Shown: positions 42,544 through 50,804 of the stretch, in pieces
How the letters are laid out: each line of letters opens with the position of its first letter
Position numbering within the stretch: the stretch's first letter is position 1
DNA from: Actinomadura macra NBRC 14102
GTDB lineage: Bacteria; Actinomycetota; Actinomycetes; Streptosporangiales; Streptosporangiaceae
NCBI RefSeq assembly: GCF_001552215.1
Contig: NZ_BCQT01000018.1
Coordinates: 372,001 to 436,000, forward strand
Direction: 5' to 3'
Length of the DNA: 64,000 bases
Position numbers and translations under genes: made by a program
Notes under the pieces: generated by a model
Told to the model about the DNA's origin: nothing
Database searches by the model: none
Seen by the model: the letters and a program-made list of their open reading frames with translations, nothing else

Positions 42544-43699
42544 GCCCCTCGCCGGATTCGCCGTCGGAGTCACCGCCGCCCGCCGCCACGAGGAACTGGC
42601 CACGCTGCTGGAGCGCCGCGGCGCGCGGGTCGTCAACGCTCCCGCCATCCGGCTGGTCCCGCTGCTGGACGACGCCGGGCTGCTCAAGGCCACCGCCGAG
42701 TGCATCGACCGCTCTCTCGACCACGTGGTCGTCACCACCGGCATCGGGTTCCGGGCCTGGCTGGAGACCGCCGACGGGTGGGGGCTGCGCGACGGGCTGA
42801 TCGGCAGGCTCGGCGGTGCGGGCATCCTGGCCCGCGGCCCGAAGGCGCGGGGCGCGATCCGCCAGGCCGGGTTGCAGGAGCGCTGGTCACCGGAGTCGGA
42901 GAGCTGCGCGGAGGTGCTGAAGTACCTGCTCGGCACGGAGTTGGCCGGCACCCGGGTGGCGCTCCAGCTGTACGGCGAGAGGCTCCCGGAGTTCAGCGGG
43001 GCGCTGCGCGCGGCCGGCGCCGAGGTGATCGAGATTCCGGTGTACCGGTGGTCGCGCGCCGAGGACTGCACGCCGCTGCGCAGGCTGGTCGGGCAGGCGG
43101 TGGCCGGGACGGTGGACGCGATCACGTTCACGTCCGCGCCCGCGGTGGTCGCGACGCTGGCGGTGGCGGCTGAGGACGGGCTGGAGGAACCGCTGCTGGA
43201 GGCTCTGCGCACGCACGTGGTCGCGGCCTGCGTGGGCCCGGTGACGGCGCAGCCGCTGGTCGAGCGAGGGGTGCCGACGGCACAGCCGGAACGGGCCCGG
43301 CTCGGGGCGCTGGTGCGCGCGCTGGTGTCGGACCTGCCGCGCCGCCGGTCGCGGCTGCTGGAGGTGCGCGGGGTCTCGCTGGAGCTGCGCGGGCACGCGG
43401 TCGTGCTGGACGGGCAACTGCGCCCGGTCGCGCCGGCGCCGATGGCGATCCTGCGGGCGCTCGCGCGGCGTCCCGGGCACGTGGTGTCGCGGGCCGAGCT
43501 GTGCGGGGTGCTTCCGAGCCGTCTCATGGTGGGCGTCGGCTCCTGGCCGCGGGACGGCCGGCCGCCGGCCGACGAGCACGCGGTGGAGATGGCGGTGGCC
43601 CGGCTGCGGCGCGGGCTCGGTCGCCCGGGGATCGTGGAGACGGTGGTCAAGCGCGGTTACCGGCTGGCCTGCGACCCGCGGGCCGTCATCCCCCGATGA
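42527..43699 (+). CDS. nnaR: HemD-like/winged-helix regulator of nitrate assimilation
   Basis: A 390-residue two-domain protein. Residues 1 to about 260 are uroporphyrinogen-III-synthase-like (AVGVTAARRHEELATLLERR, VVTTGIGFRAWLE, VALQLYGERLPEF, ITFTSAPAV). Residues about 280-390 are an OmpR-type winged helix (LILRALARRPGHVVSRAEL-like, then VEMAVARLRRGLG...VVKRGYRL). This architecture and the position next to nirBD are those of NnaR, which acts with GlnR on nitrate genes in Streptomyces (established). It probably acts on the two repeated promoter elements at 35803 and 39523 (inference). Confidence 0.85.
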   Translation: MKTESEPLAGFAVGVTAARRHEELATLLERRGARVVNAPAIRLVPLLDDAGLLKATAECIDRSLDHVVVTTGIGFRAWLETADGWGLRDGLIGRLGGAGILARGPKARGAIRQAGLQERWSPESESCAEVLKYLLGTELAGTRVALQLYGERLPEFSGALRAAGAEVIEIPVYRWSRAEDCTPLRRLVGQAVAGTVDAITFTSAPAVVATLAVAAEDGLEEPLLEALRTHVVAACVGPVTAQPLVERGVPTAQPERARLGALVRALVSDLPRRRSRLLEVRGVSLELRGHAVVLDGQLRPVAPAPMAILRALARRPGHVVSRAELCGVLPSRLMVGVGSWPRDGRPPADEHAVEMAVARLRRGLGRPGIVETVVKRGYRLACDPRAVIPR

Positions 43700-43759
43700 A
43701 GCACTTTGTACTGGTTTCTGACATGAGAGGGGGGTAGAGGCGGAGGTGAAGGGGGTGCC

Positions 43760-44644
43760 ATGCGGGGTTGGCGAGAACAGGTCGAGAAGCGGTTCGCCGA
43801 GGTGACGGCGCGGCCATTGCCGCTTCCCGGGGGAGGCGAGACCCGCCGCCGCTGGGCGGCATTGGCCGAGCTCGGTGAGGAGGACCTGTCGCTGGCGCGG
43901 CTGGCCGAGGGGCATTTCGACGCGCTGGCGATCTTGGCCGAGCTGGATCGGCCGGAACCGCCGCCCGGCAGCCTCTGGGCCGTGTGGGCGGCGAAACCGA
44001 CAGCCCTGGATCTAGCGAACGGCCGTGTCCGCGGCGTCCGTCCGTACTGTTCGGGAGCCCGGGTCTGTACCCACGCCCTCGTCACCGTCGGCCCGGATCT
44101 CTACGCCGTCGAGGCGGGGGAGCCGCTGCCGGGGACCTGGCCCGCGACGGGAATGGCCGCCAGCGACAGCCTGGACGTGCGGTTCGACGATGTTCCGGCT
44201 GAGTACGTCGGACCCTATGTGGACCGTCCCGGCTTCCACCACGGCGGGGTGGGGGTCGCGGCCGTCTGGTACGGCGGGGCACGGTCGATCGCCCGCACAC
44301 TGCTCGGCGCCGAATCCCCGCATGCCCTCGCTCATCTGGGCGCCGTCGACGTGGCCCTGCGGGCCGCGCGGGCCGCGCTGGACGAGGCCGCCGATGAGAT
44401 CGACGCCGACCCTCTCGACCACGGGAAGGAGGCCGCGCTGCGCGCGCTGCGGGTCAGGGCACTGGTGGCGGAGACCGGTCACGAGGTCATGGACCGGGTA
44501 GGGCGGGCGCTGGGTGCAGGCCCCCTCTCCCACGATGAGGCACACGGTCGGCACGTCGCCGACCTGACGGTCTACCTGGGCCAGCACCATGCCGAACGAG
44601 ACCTGGCCGCGCTGGGTGAGCAGGTAAAAGGGCAGGGCTGGTGA
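43760..44644 (+). CDS. Acyl-CoA-dehydrogenase-like protein of a four-gene operon
   Basis: A 294-residue protein, shorter than canonical acyl-CoA dehydrogenases (about 380). The middle beta domain (SLWAVWAAKPTALDLANGRV, SGARVCTHALV) and helical C-terminal domain (YGGARSIARTLLG, HLGAVDVALRAARAALDEAA) resemble that fold, but the usual N-terminal helical domain is reduced and the FAD motifs are weak. It may be a degenerate or specialised member. It heads an operon with a PIG-L deacetylase, methyltransferase and glycosyltransferase, all overlapping by 3-4 bp. Confidence 0.7.
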   Translation: MRGWREQVEKRFAEVTARPLPLPGGGETRRRWAALAELGEEDLSLARLAEGHFDALAILAELDRPEPPPGSLWAVWAAKPTALDLANGRVRGVRPYCSGARVCTHALVTVGPDLYAVEAGEPLPGTWPATGMAASDSLDVRFDDVPAEYVGPYVDRPGFHHGGVGVAAVWYGGARSIARTLLGAESPHALAHLGAVDVALRAARAALDEAADEIDADPLDHGKEAALRALRVRALVAETGHEVMDRVGRALGAGPLSHDEAHGRHVADLTVYLGQHHAERDLAALGEQVKGQGW

Positions 44645-45336
44645 ACCGGATCGATGCCCCGGGGACTCCCGCGCGGGCGTGGCGCGAGTGGCCGGGACTG
44701 CGCACCCTGCCGGAGCTGGACGTTTCGCGCTGGCGGAACGCGGCGATCGTCGCCGCGCATCCCGACGACGAGATCCTCGGTGTCGGTGGCCTGCTCGCCA
44801 TGCTGGACGTCCCGGTCACGTTGATCGCGGTGACAGACGGCGAGGGATCCCACCCGGACCTGCCCGAAGAGCAGATCGCGGCCGTCCGGCGAGCGGAGAC
44901 CGAAGCGGCGCTGGCCGAGGTCCGGGCCCGGCTCGGGAGGGGCGCTGACGTTCACCGGCTGGGGTTTCCGGACGGCGGAATCCGCGACGAACGGCTGACG
45001 CCCGTCCTGACGGAGCTGCTGGGCGGGTTCGACGCCTGCCTGGCCACGTGGGAGGCCGACGCGCATCGCGACCACGAGGCGGTGGGCCGGTCCGCGCTCG
45101 CCGCCGGAGCCACCGCCGGTGTCGAGGTCCTGCGTTTCCCGATCTGGGCGTGGCACTGGGCAATGCCGGGCGACCCGCGGCTGCCCTGGGACGATGCCGT
45201 GCGCGTGACGCTGACGGCCGACGCCGCCGCTTCCAAACGGGCGGCGATCGACTGTTTCACCAGCCAACTGGGCACCATCCTGCCCCCGGCCATCGTCGAG
45301 CACTTCAGGCGCGGCGAGGAGGTGCTGTTCCGGTGA
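44641..45336 (+). CDS. PIG-L/LmbE-family deacetylase
   Basis: A 231-residue zinc-dependent N-deacetylase. The metal motif AAHPDDEILGVGG is at about 38-50 and the second His region is EADAHRDHEAVGR (about 140). Family members de-acetylate GlcNAc-type groups in mycothiol, phosphatidylinositol glycans or antibiotics. GTG 44641 overlaps the previous stop. With the glycosyltransferase and methyltransferase downstream, it may modify a sugar on a lipid or wall glycoconjugate (inference). Confidence 0.88.
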   Translation: MNRIDAPGTPARAWREWPGLRTLPELDVSRWRNAAIVAAHPDDEILGVGGLLAMLDVPVTLIAVTDGEGSHPDLPEEQIAAVRRAETEAALAEVRARLGRGADVHRLGFPDGGIRDERLTPVLTELLGGFDACLATWEADAHRDHEAVGRSALAAGATAGVEVLRFPIWAWHWAMPGDPRLPWDDAVRVTLTADAAASKRAAIDCFTSQLGTILPPAIVEHFRRGEEVLFR

Positions 45337-45923
45337 CGCTGGACGCCGCGTACTTCGACGGCATGTACGAGGCCTCCGCCGATCCGTGGGGCTTGGCGTC
45401 CCGATGGTACGAGCGGCGCAAGTACGACATCAGCTTCGCCATGCTGCCCAGACCCCGCTACGCGCGGGCGTTCGAGCCGGGCTGTTCCATCGGCGTGCTG
45501 ACCGCGCTTCTGGCGCGGCGCTGTGACTCGCTTCTGGCCTGTGACATGTCCGCGGCGGCCGTCGAACAGGCCCGGGCCCGGGTGCCCGCGGCACGTGTCG
45601 AGCAGCGAGCGATGCCGCGGGACTGGCCGGACGGGCGGTTCGACCTGATCGTGCTCTCGGAGATGCTGTACTACTTCGACGACCACGATCTGGCCCGCGT
45701 GCTCGACCTGGCCGCCGGAGCCCTCACGCCCGGCGGGACTCTGCTGGCCGTCCACTGGCGGCACCCCGTCGCCGAGTACCCGCAGACCGGCAACGATGTT
45801 CACCTGGCCCTCGGGCGCACCCCGCTGAACCGCCTCGCCGCGCATGTCGAGACGGACTTCCTGTGCGAGGTGTTCGTGAGCGGCGAGCCGATCTCCGTCG
45901 CCGGCGCCGAGGGGCTCGTGTGA
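45333..45923 (+). CDS. Class I SAM-dependent methyltransferase (NodS-like)
   Basis: A 196-residue methyltransferase. SAM motif I is AFEPGCSIGVLTALLARR (about 46-63), and motif II/III includes LIVLSEMLYYFDDHD. The N-terminal AAYFDGMYEASADPWGLASR is typical of the NodS-type N-methyltransferases, which act after deacetylation of an amino sugar. This fits the adjacent deacetylase. GTG 45333 overlaps the previous stop by 4 bp. Confidence 0.87.
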   Translation: MTLDAAYFDGMYEASADPWGLASRWYERRKYDISFAMLPRPRYARAFEPGCSIGVLTALLARRCDSLLACDMSAAAVEQARARVPAARVEQRAMPRDWPDGRFDLIVLSEMLYYFDDHDLARVLDLAAGALTPGGTLLAVHWRHPVAEYPQTGNDVHLALGRTPLNRLAAHVETDFLCEVFVSGEPISVAGAEGLV

Positions 45924-46597
45924 GGGCCGGGGTGGTGGTCCCGGCCCATGACGAGGAACGCCACCTGGGCAGATGCCTGAGCGCTCTGCGGACGACCGGA
46001 GCGCCCGTGGTGGTCGTCGCGGACGCCTGCGACGACCGGACCGCCGAGATCGCTCGCGGTTTCGGCGTCACCGTCCTTGAGATCACCGCACGGAACGTCG
46101 GTGTCGCCCGGGACGCGGGGGCGGCCCAGCTGATCCGTGCCGGAATCCAGTGGATCGCGACCACCGACGCCGACACCCTCGTGCCGCCGTGCTGGCTGCG
46201 GACCCAGCTCGGGCTCGCGGCGCGGGGATGGGACGCGATCGCGGGCTCGGTCACTGTCACCGACTGGAGCGAGCATCCCGCGTGGCTCTCGCGGCTGTAC
46301 GCCCGCCGCTATCCCGGTCCCGGCCTGCACGGCGCCAACCTCGGCTTCACCGCCGAGGCGTACCGGGCGGCGGGCGGCTTTCCGCCGCTGCGCACCGGGG
46401 AGGACCGCGCACTGGTCGCCGCGATGGAGGCCGCGTCGCTCCGGGTGCTGCGGACCGCGGCGGTCAACGTCGTCACCTCCGCTCGCCGGCAGTTTCGGGC
46501 GCCGCGCGGGTTCGGCCATCTCCTGGCCTCGATGGCGCTGGAGGATCGGCGCCGTCCCGCCCCCGTGTTCGCCCCTTTCCCGGAGGGAAGAACGTGA
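45920..46597 (+). CDS. Glycosyltransferase family 2 protein
   Basis: A 225-residue soluble GT-A fold glycosyltransferase starting VRAGVVVPAHDEERHLGRCL. Nucleotide-sugar motif DADTLVPP (about 72-79) supplies the DxD, and TGEDRALVAAME the ED acceptor motif. GTG 45920 overlaps the methyltransferase stop. Last gene of the four-gene operon. No transmembrane segments are seen. Confidence 0.88.
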   Translation: MRAGVVVPAHDEERHLGRCLSALRTTGAPVVVVADACDDRTAEIARGFGVTVLEITARNVGVARDAGAAQLIRAGIQWIATTDADTLVPPCWLRTQLGLAARGWDAIAGSVTVTDWSEHPAWLSRLYARRYPGPGLHGANLGFTAEAYRAAGGFPPLRTGEDRALVAAMEAASLRVLRTAAVNVVTSARRQFRAPRGFGHLLASMALEDRRRPAPVFAPFPEGRT

Positions 46598-46616
46598 GCG
46601 CACGTGCCGTGAAAGC

Positions 46617-46659
46617 GGCTGATCAGGGTTCGGGCTGCCCGGGTTCGGGCTGATCAGCC
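46617..46659. terminator. Hairpin after the four-gene operon
   Basis: Perfect 10-bp arms GGCTGATCAG and CTGATCAGCC enclose a 23-nt loop that itself contains a direct repeat of GGTTCGGGCTG. It begins 20 bp after the glycosyltransferase stop. No T run follows. Terminator function is likely but could also be a regulatory fold. Confidence 0.5.
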
Positions 46660-46726
46660 TGGGTAAGGGCCTGCCAGTCGACCCGGCGGAGCGGCGGAGG
46701 GCACGAGGGCGACATCGGAGGGCACC

Positions 46727-48175
46727 GTGCGAGTACGTTGGCGGCGGCGCGCGCGTGCGGCGCGCTGGCCGGCGGGAGTAGGCATCGCCGGGTGGCGGTG
46801 GTTCCGGCGTTCTCGCTCGATAGTGCGGCGCCGACTCCGTACTGACGCGGTCTCCAGCATCGAGGGGATTCCGTCACGTGGTGGCGGCCAGGTGCAGGAT
46901 TCGCACCAGGGCGTCGGACCGATCTACCAGCGACGCTACACGGTCCGTGTCTCCGGCAGCCCCCTGACCGCGGCACAGCTGATGCAGCGACTGGGGGACG
47001 ATCTGAACGCCGCCTCACCGGTCGAGGTCGCCGTCTTCGACAAGATCTCGGGTACGTCCCGGCCTCCTGAGATCGGGGACGAGTACGTCGTCCACATGCC
47101 GGGCCCCTGGAACTGCCCGGTCCGGGTGGTGGAGAAGACACCGGCGTCCTTCCGGTTCGCGACGCTGAGCGGACACATGGAGGCCGGGGAGATCGAGTTC
47201 CGGGCGACGGGCACAGGGGAGGACGGCCTTGTGTTCACGATCGAGTCCTGGGCGCGAAGCGGTGACTGGCTGGCGGAGATCCTCTATCAGCGGTTGGGTC
47301 TCGCGAAGGAAATGCAACTTCACATGTGGGCGCATTTCTGCCGCCGGGTCGCCGAGGTGTCGGGTGGGCACATGGTCGGCGACGTGGTGGTCCAGACCGA
47401 GCGGGCCGACGCCCCCGGGCCCGGCGGGCGGCGACTCATCGCCCGGGCGCTCACCTCGGTGTTCGTCCGGACCTTCGCTTTGGCGGCACGGCTGCGTGAC
47501 CGGCCTCTGTGCCACCGGGGTCTGGTGTTCGACGCCACTCTGGTCCTGCACGGGACGTCCCGATACTGGGGGGTTCCGTTCCTGGATGATCGCGCGGAGC
47601 TGCGAGGCCACGTGCGGCTCTCCCGCGCGTTGGGTTTGCCGCCCGTGTTCCCGGACCTGCTGGGGCTCGCGCTGCGATGGCGGCAGCCGCGGGCCGGCGA
47701 CACCGAGCCGGAGGCCACCGCGGAGCTGCTCCTGGCCACGACCGGGCATACCCGGCTGGGCCGCCATCTGCTCCGGCCCGCGGCCAGATGGAGCCCGGCG
47801 TTCTACGGTTCCCTGCTGGCCTACCGGGCCGGTGATCGTCGGATCCTGCTGGGCGCCGTCGCGCGGCGAACCCAGATCGTTCCGGCTGGTCTCCCGGCGC
47901 TCGCGCGCGCCCTGGCCGAGCGGCCGCTGCTGTTCGATCTGGTGGCGGCCACCGAGTTCGGTGCATGGCAGCCATTCGGCGAACTGCGGCTGCAAGGGCC
48001 GGCGCGGAGCGACGACAGTGCACCGATGCGTTTCGATCCCGCGCGCCATCCCATCCGGGGACTGAGCCCCGTCGGGCTGTTCCAGCAGGTGCGCGGCCCC
48101 ACCTACGCCGCCGTGCGCCGCGCCGGGGCCGCCCGCTCTGAGCGGCGTCGTCAGCAGGGGAAGGCATCCCCATGA
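46727..48175 (+). CDS. DUF1990-like protein with unrecognised C-terminal domain
   Basis: A 482-residue protein. Residues 1 to about 45 are Arg/Trp rich and may be a non-native extension or a membrane-proximal tail; a start near residue 66 cannot be excluded. Residues about 66-215 (YQRRYTVRVSG, KISGTSRPPEIGDEYVVHMP, FTIESWARSGDWLAEILYQR) match DUF1990/UPF0548. Residues about 225-470 are a separate domain (LHGTSRYWGVPFLDDRAELR) seen in actinobacterial proteins loosely named phosphodiesterase or catalase-like; I cannot assign it. Its stop overlaps the next DUF1990 gene by 4 bp. Confidence 0.6.
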   Translation: MRVRWRRRARAARWPAGVGIAGWRWFRRSRSIVRRRLRTDAVSSIEGIPSRGGGQVQDSHQGVGPIYQRRYTVRVSGSPLTAAQLMQRLGDDLNAASPVEVAVFDKISGTSRPPEIGDEYVVHMPGPWNCPVRVVEKTPASFRFATLSGHMEAGEIEFRATGTGEDGLVFTIESWARSGDWLAEILYQRLGLAKEMQLHMWAHFCRRVAEVSGGHMVGDVVVQTERADAPGPGGRRLIARALTSVFVRTFALAARLRDRPLCHRGLVFDATLVLHGTSRYWGVPFLDDRAELRGHVRLSRALGLPPVFPDLLGLALRWRQPRAGDTEPEATAELLLATTGHTRLGRHLLRPAARWSPAFYGSLLAYRAGDRRILLGAVARRTQIVPAGLPALARALAERPLLFDLVAATEFGAWQPFGELRLQGPARSDDSAPMRFDPARHPIRGLSPVGLFQQVRGPTYAAVRRAGAARSERRRQQGKASP

Positions 48176-48834
48176 GAAGGAGCGCACGCGTCCAGCGACG
48201 AATGCGACGACTTCACGCCGACCTGCGCCGGCTTCCCCTCAACTTCGATCCACACCACCACGACGTGGGCCGCACGGAGTGCGGCTGGCATGTCGACGAC
48301 TACCGGCAGCCGCTGCCGCCGGAGCCGCCCGGTCCGCCGGTCCCCGGAGGGAGCTGGGAGACCGCCCGGCACCTCGTCCGGAACTACCGCTACGCCGATC
48401 CCGGCATCATCCGGGAGATCTGCCGTGCGGGCCCTCCCGAGCCGGGCCGGAGCATGTTGCTGGAGGGCCGGTTCTACGGGCTGCATTTCTACCTCGGCCT
48501 GCGTGTCGGCGACGTCGTCGACGATGTCATCGAGCAGGACGGACGCCAGGCGCGGGTGTGGGGCTGGAACTACCGGACGCTGGAGGGCCACCTCGAACGC
48601 GGCCAGATGGACCAGGAGGTTCGCAAATGGCTCGACACCGGCGAGGTGGAGTTCCACATCCACGCCTACTCGCAGCGGGCGCCCATCTCGAACCCCATCG
48701 TGCGCCTCGGCTTCATCCTCTTCGGCCGGGTCACGCAGGTCAGGTTCTACAAACGCGCCTGCCGGCGCATGGAAGCGCTGACGGCGTCCACGCTCGCCGC
48801 GCGCCGGCAGGTCCCCGAGGAAGAACTCGGCTGA
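48172..48834 (+). CDS. DUF1990 (UPF0548) family protein
   Basis: A 220-residue protein. The central segment SMLLEGRFYGLHFYLGLRVG, WGWNYRTLEGHLERGQMDQE and VEFHIHAYSQRAPISNPIVR is the DUF1990 core. The function of the family is unknown; a lipid- or ligand-binding fold has been suggested by similarity of length. The ATG overlaps the upstream DUF1990 fusion gene, so two related proteins are made from one transcript. It ends 18 bp from the convergent sbnB gene. Confidence 0.8.
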   Translation: MRRSARVQRRMRRLHADLRRLPLNFDPHHHDVGRTECGWHVDDYRQPLPPEPPGPPVPGGSWETARHLVRNYRYADPGIIREICRAGPPEPGRSMLLEGRFYGLHFYLGLRVGDVVDDVIEQDGRQARVWGWNYRTLEGHLERGQMDQEVRKWLDTGEVEFHIHAYSQRAPISNPIVRLGFILFGRVTQVRFYKRACRRMEALTASTLAARRQVPEEELG

Positions 48835-48852
48835 GCGGCCGTGGCCGTCGCG

Positions 48853-49875
48853 TCAGCCGTAGCGGGCCAGCTCGTTGAAGAAGTCCGGCACGGTGTGCAG
48901 GCCGTCGGAGGCGGCGACGTGGTCGTAGACGTGGCGGGCGACGGTCAGGTCCAGGACGCCCAGCCCGAACGGGGAGAAGATGACCGGCTCGCCGGCAGGT
49001 GGGGTGGTCTTGCCGGTGAGGACGTCGTAGAGGGTGGTGACGAAGTCACGGTGGCCCACGTGCTGTTCGGCCAGGTGCGTGGACGTGTTCGCCTTCAGGC
49101 AGTGCTCGATGTCGTCCACGATGTTGCAGGACGACAGGATGATCTCGGGGGAGAGGTCGCGCAGGGAGATGTGCAGGACGAGGGGGTTGTGCGCGAACCA
49201 GGCGGGGTCGGTGACGTGGGGACCGGCGGCGACGGTGGCGAAGACGATCAGGTCGCTGGAGCGGACGAGGGCCTCGGCCGTGTCGTGGACGGTGATGACG
49301 CCCTTCTCGGTGCGTTGCAGGTACCCCTGGAAACCCTCGGCGTGCGCGGCGGAGAGGTCGTGGACGCCGAGGGTGTCGAAGGTGAAGCCGTTGGCGGCCA
49401 GGTAGGTATGGATGTAGCGGGCGATGAGGCCGGCGCCGATGAAGCCGACGCGGCGGGGGCGGGCGCCGCGGCGGTCGGCGAGCACCGCGGCGGCGAGGGC
49501 CGCGGACGCGGCGGTGCGGGCGGCGGAGATGATGGAGCTTTCCAGGCACGCGAACGGGTAGCCCGTCCGGGCATCGTTCAGGATCAGCACGGCGGAGGCG
49601 CGGGGGATGCCGTTCGCGACGTTGCCGGGAAAGCTGGAGATCCACTTGATGCCGTGCACACCGGCGTCGCCCTTGACGGAAGCGGGCAGCGCGATGATCC
49701 GGTCGGACGGACGGTCGGGGAAGCGCAGGAAGTAGGAATCGGGGTTGACCGTGCGGCCCTCGCCGTGCAGCCGGTAGGCCGCCTCGACCAGCTCGATGAC
49801 CTGCTTCTCACGTCCGGCGACCGCCGCGTGAACCTGGGCGCCGGAGATCACGGCGAATGTCGGGACCTGTGTCAT
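48853..49875 (-). CDS. sbnB: SbnB-like 2,3-diaminopropionate biosynthesis dehydrogenase
   Basis: A 340-residue member of the ornithine cyclodeaminase/mu-crystallin family. The Rossmann motif RRVGFIGAGLIARYIHTYL (about 141-159) binds NAD. The overall pattern (SYFLRFPDRPSDRIIALPAS, GIKWISSFPGN, ASAVLILNDARTGYPFACLE) matches SbnB, which oxidises N-(1-amino-1-carboxy-2-ethyl)-glutamate to give L-2,3-diaminopropionate plus 2-oxoglutarate. The partner SbnA, a PLP enzyme, is not in the window and may lie beyond the right edge. Next to a lipid/NRPS-type cluster it suggests a Dap-containing peptide (inference). Confidence 0.85.
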   Translation of the reverse strand: MTQVPTFAVISGAQVHAAVAGREKQVIELVEAAYRLHGEGRTVNPDSYFLRFPDRPSDRIIALPASVKGDAGVHGIKWISSFPGNVANGIPRASAVLILNDARTGYPFACLESSIISAARTAASAALAAAVLADRRGARPRRVGFIGAGLIARYIHTYLAANGFTFDTLGVHDLSAAHAEGFQGYLQRTEKGVITVHDTAEALVRSSDLIVFATVAAGPHVTDPAWFAHNPLVLHISLRDLSPEIILSSCNIVDDIEHCLKANTSTHLAEQHVGHRDFVTTLYDVLTGKTTPPAGEPVIFSPFGLGVLDLTVARHVYDHVAASDGLHTVPDFFNELARYG

Positions 49876-50534
49876 GGAGACTCCGTGTCGGCTAGATGAC
49901 CGGGGGGCGGGGGGCGGCGGGACGGCGGCGCCGCCTCCGCCGTCGTGGCGGCCGCCATCGGCTCGACCGGGCCCGTGACCCGATGCCCCGCATTCGAGGT
50001 GGAGCCGGCGGTCGATGACGTTCCGTAAGTCGAGGTAAAGGTCGTCGACATGGGTATCTGCGGCCGGTGACTATCGGCGTGCTTTTGCCTTCACCTGATG
50101 ACGCATTTCCTCATCTTCCCCCAAGTTCGCCGCAGGTCTGATGTCAGAGCCATGGCGAGGCATCACCGTAACCATGCACATCTTCGCGCCGCAACCCCGG
50201 ACTTGTCGGCGGGTACTCCCGAGAGGGTCGTGATCTGCGGTGTTGTCGAGTGAATTGCCGCTGGAGGAGTGCCGGTCGACCGGGTCGTCGAGCGGGGTGA
50301 CCGGGCGAGCTCGACGGACGCGGTGGTGGCTGCGCTCGGTGGTGGCGGTCCAGGTCGTCGAGCCGGCCCGACGTCCGGTGCCGCCGACGCGGTGATCAGC
50401 GTCTTCGCCGCGCGCCCCCGAGGTCCCCATTTCGGCGACATAGGTGCCATCGCTCCCGTATAGGAAAGATATAGCGCCCAATTGCACGCTCTGCGGGACT
50501 GACCTGAACCGGTACGTTGAATCGCGGAGGCCAC
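49876..50534. other. Divergent promoter region of the biosynthetic cluster
   Basis: No gene is supported in these 659 bp. The right half contains a SARP-like heptamer pair at 50459-50476 preceding the first ACP. The part 50075-50170 is noticeably richer in A/T than its surroundings. Two TCGAGGT strings (49994 and 50030) are 36 bp apart, which is not a periodicity I can interpret. Confidence 0.5.
50459..50476 (+). promoter_or_regulatory. SARP-like heptamer direct repeat before the PKS operon
   Basis: Heptamers TATAGGA and TATAGCG are separated by exactly 4 bp, giving an 11-bp period. SARP activators bind such heptamer repeats near the -35 region (established). The same TATAGSN heptamers with the same spacing occur before the ligase gene at 62578. 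It lies 59 bp upstream of ATG 50535. Confidence 0.6.
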
Positions 50535-50804
50535 ATGTCCGGCTCGAATGTCACGGCGGTCCTGGATGGCGAGCAAAAGGGCCAGATCAAGGAGATCGTG
50601 TGCGAGATCCTTGAGATCGACCCCACCGAGCTCACCGACGCAAGCCTTTTCAAGGAGGATCACGGCGCCGACTCGTTGCGCGCCATCGAAATTCTCGCCG
50701 CGCTCGAGCGCACGTTCCACGTGACGATCGACCAGGCGGCGATGGATCGGATGGTGAACCTCGACGGAATCTACGCCGTCGTGGTCGACGCCGAGCGGGA
50801 GTGA
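50535..50804 (+). CDS. Acyl carrier protein, first
   Basis: An 89-residue ACP starting MSGSNVTAVLDGEQKGQIK. The phosphopantetheine Ser is in HGADSLRAIEIL, with typical helix I and III patterns. The ATG has CGGAGG at 50525-50530. It carries the growing chain for the downstream ketosynthases. The stop overlaps the first ketosynthase start (GTGA). A second ACP is encoded at 59955, implying division of labour. Confidence 0.92.
   Translation: MSGSNVTAVLDGEQKGQIKEIVCEILEIDPTELTDASLFKEDHGADSLRAIEILAALERTFHVTIDQAAMDRMVNLDGIYAVVVDAERE

Noticed and set aside
49994..50036. TCGAGGT direct repeats as a SARP site
   Set aside because: The two copies are 36 bp apart, not a multiple of 11 bp, and no further copies are seen.
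50439..50445. CATAGGT as a third heptamer of the SARP-like array
   Set aside because: It is 20 bp before the next heptamer, out of phase with the 11-bp period.
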